Part shown: positions 5,773 through 6,378 of the stretch, one piece after another
Layout of the letters: each line of letters begins with the position of its first letter
Position numbering within the stretch: the stretch's first letter is position 1
NCBI GenBank assembly: GCA_003152595.1
Contig: PMAM01000059.1
Coordinates: 35,052 to 41,429 of the forward strand
Direction: 5' to 3'
DNA from: Acidobacterium sp.
GTDB lineage: Bacteria; Acidobacteriota; Terriglobia; Terriglobales; Acidobacteriaceae
Length of the DNA stretch: 6,378 bases
The notes under the pieces: generated by a model
Database searches by the model: none
The model's input: only the letters and a program-made list of their open reading frames with translations
What the model was told of the DNA's origin: nothing
Position numbers and translations under genes: made by a program

Positions 5773-6378
5773 TCACTCCACAAAGTCCACCTGCACCGGG
5801 TGCGGAATCACTCCGCGCTCGTGCCCCATGGCCAGCAGCTTACGGATTGCCTCGCGTCCATCGCTTCCGTAATCGAGCGTGCGCTCGTTCACGTACATGC
5901 CAACGAATTTGTCCGCCAGGCTCGTGTCCAGATCGCGTCCGAACTGCATCGCGTACTCGAGCGCCTGCTCGCGATGATCGAGTCCGTACTGGATGCTGTC
6001 CCGCACCGCCTGGGTTACGGTGAGCATCGTTGCATCGCCCAGCGATCGCCGAATTGCGTTTCCGCCCAGCGGCAGCGGCAACCCGGTCTGCTCGCGCCAC
6101 CAAACGCCGAGGTCCAGAATCTTCGAAAGCCCGGTGCGCGGATACGTCAGCTGTCCCTCATGAATGATCAGCCCAGCCTGGTAGTTCCCCGCCATCACTT
6201 CGGGGATGATCTGATCGAAGGGAACGACCGCGGTTTCAATTTCCGGCGCGAACAGCTTCAGCGCCAGATACGCCGTTGTGAGCGTGCCCGGCACCGCAAT
6301 CTTCACCTTGCGAATCTCGTCCAGATCGTACGGCTTCGTCGCCACGATCATCGGCCCGTATCCCTCGCCCACCGATCC
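5773..6378 (-). CDS. mqnD: 1,4-dihydroxy-6-naphthoate synthase MqnD, C-terminal part (5' end off the right edge)
   Basis: MqnD converts cyclic dehypoxanthinyl futalosine to 1,4-dihydroxy-6-naphthoate in the futalosine route to menaquinone, in the cytoplasm. The frame is open from the right edge (GSVGEGYGPMIVA) to TGA at 5775-5773; the GTG at 6372 is internal, not the start. Family motifs in order are: YGPMIVA, VKIAVPGTLTTAYLALKLF, VPFDQIIPEV, AGLIIHEGQLTYPRTGL, ILDLGVWW, TGLPLPLGGNAIRR, and FVGMYVNERTLDYG near the end. The histidine of HEG (codon 6162-6160) corresponds to the proposed catalytic His145 of the Thermus enzyme, as I recall it. It is residue 73 of this fragment, so about 70 residues are missing, in line with a total of about 270-280. 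MqnA and MqnD are related, but HEGQLTY and LPLPLG favour MqnD. It is convergent with the secreted-protein gene and has its own terminator. Confidence 0.88.
   Translation of the reverse strand, partial: GSVGEGYGPMIVATKPYDLDEIRKVKIAVPGTLTTAYLALKLFAPEIETAVVPFDQIIPEVMAGNYQAGLIIHEGQLTYPRTGLSKILDLGVWWREQTGLPLPLGGNAIRRSLGDATMLTVTQAVRDSIQYGLDHREQALEYAMQFGRDLDTSLADKFVGMYVNERTLDYGSDGREAIRKLLAMGHERGVIPHPVQVDFVE

Overview
The window is GC-rich bacterial DNA that reads like a member of the Acidobacteriota, probably class Terriglobia (Acidobacteriaceae-like). This is inferred from three things: an Oar-like outer-membrane receptor with an N-terminal carboxypeptidase-regulatory-like domain, a secreted TPR-type protein of a kind I associate with that phylum, and a futalosine-pathway menaquinone gene. 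The inference rests on protein style only; there is no rRNA or other marker gene.

Layout, left to right. (1) The 3' end of a DUF5615/PIN-like gene, usually the toxin-like half of a toxin-antitoxin pair, enters from the left edge and stops at 252. (2) After a 52-base gap comes a complete TonB-dependent receptor-like gene (305-2806). (3) A 327-base gap holds no convincing gene. It carries a near-consensus sigma70-type promoter (TTGTCA, 18 bases, TATAAT) and a roughly 107-nt leader with a small hairpin and a possible 8-codon leader ORF. (4) A complete gene for a secreted helical-repeat protein (3134-4756) follows; its proline-rich linker contains five in-frame 21-bp tandem repeats. It ends in a strong intrinsic terminator. 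(5) Only 14 bases after that terminator's T-tract, a second secreted protein gene of unknown function starts (4824-5690). (6) A short convergent gap contains a hairpin terminator, best suited to the minus strand, and a small heptamer array. (7) The 3' two-thirds of mqnD (menaquinone biosynthesis) runs on the minus strand off the right edge.

The three central genes all encode exported envelope proteins on the same strand. The promoter and terminators suggest separate transcription units rather than one operon. The substrate of the receptor and the roles of the two secreted proteins cannot be read from the sequence. I see no CRISPR array, insertion sequence, tRNA or rRNA, and no obvious new multi-gene system. 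The points most worth a second look are the 21-bp coding repeat, the terminator-to-start spacing at 4778-4826, the possible coupled leader ORF at 3111, and the heptamer array at 5738-5765.
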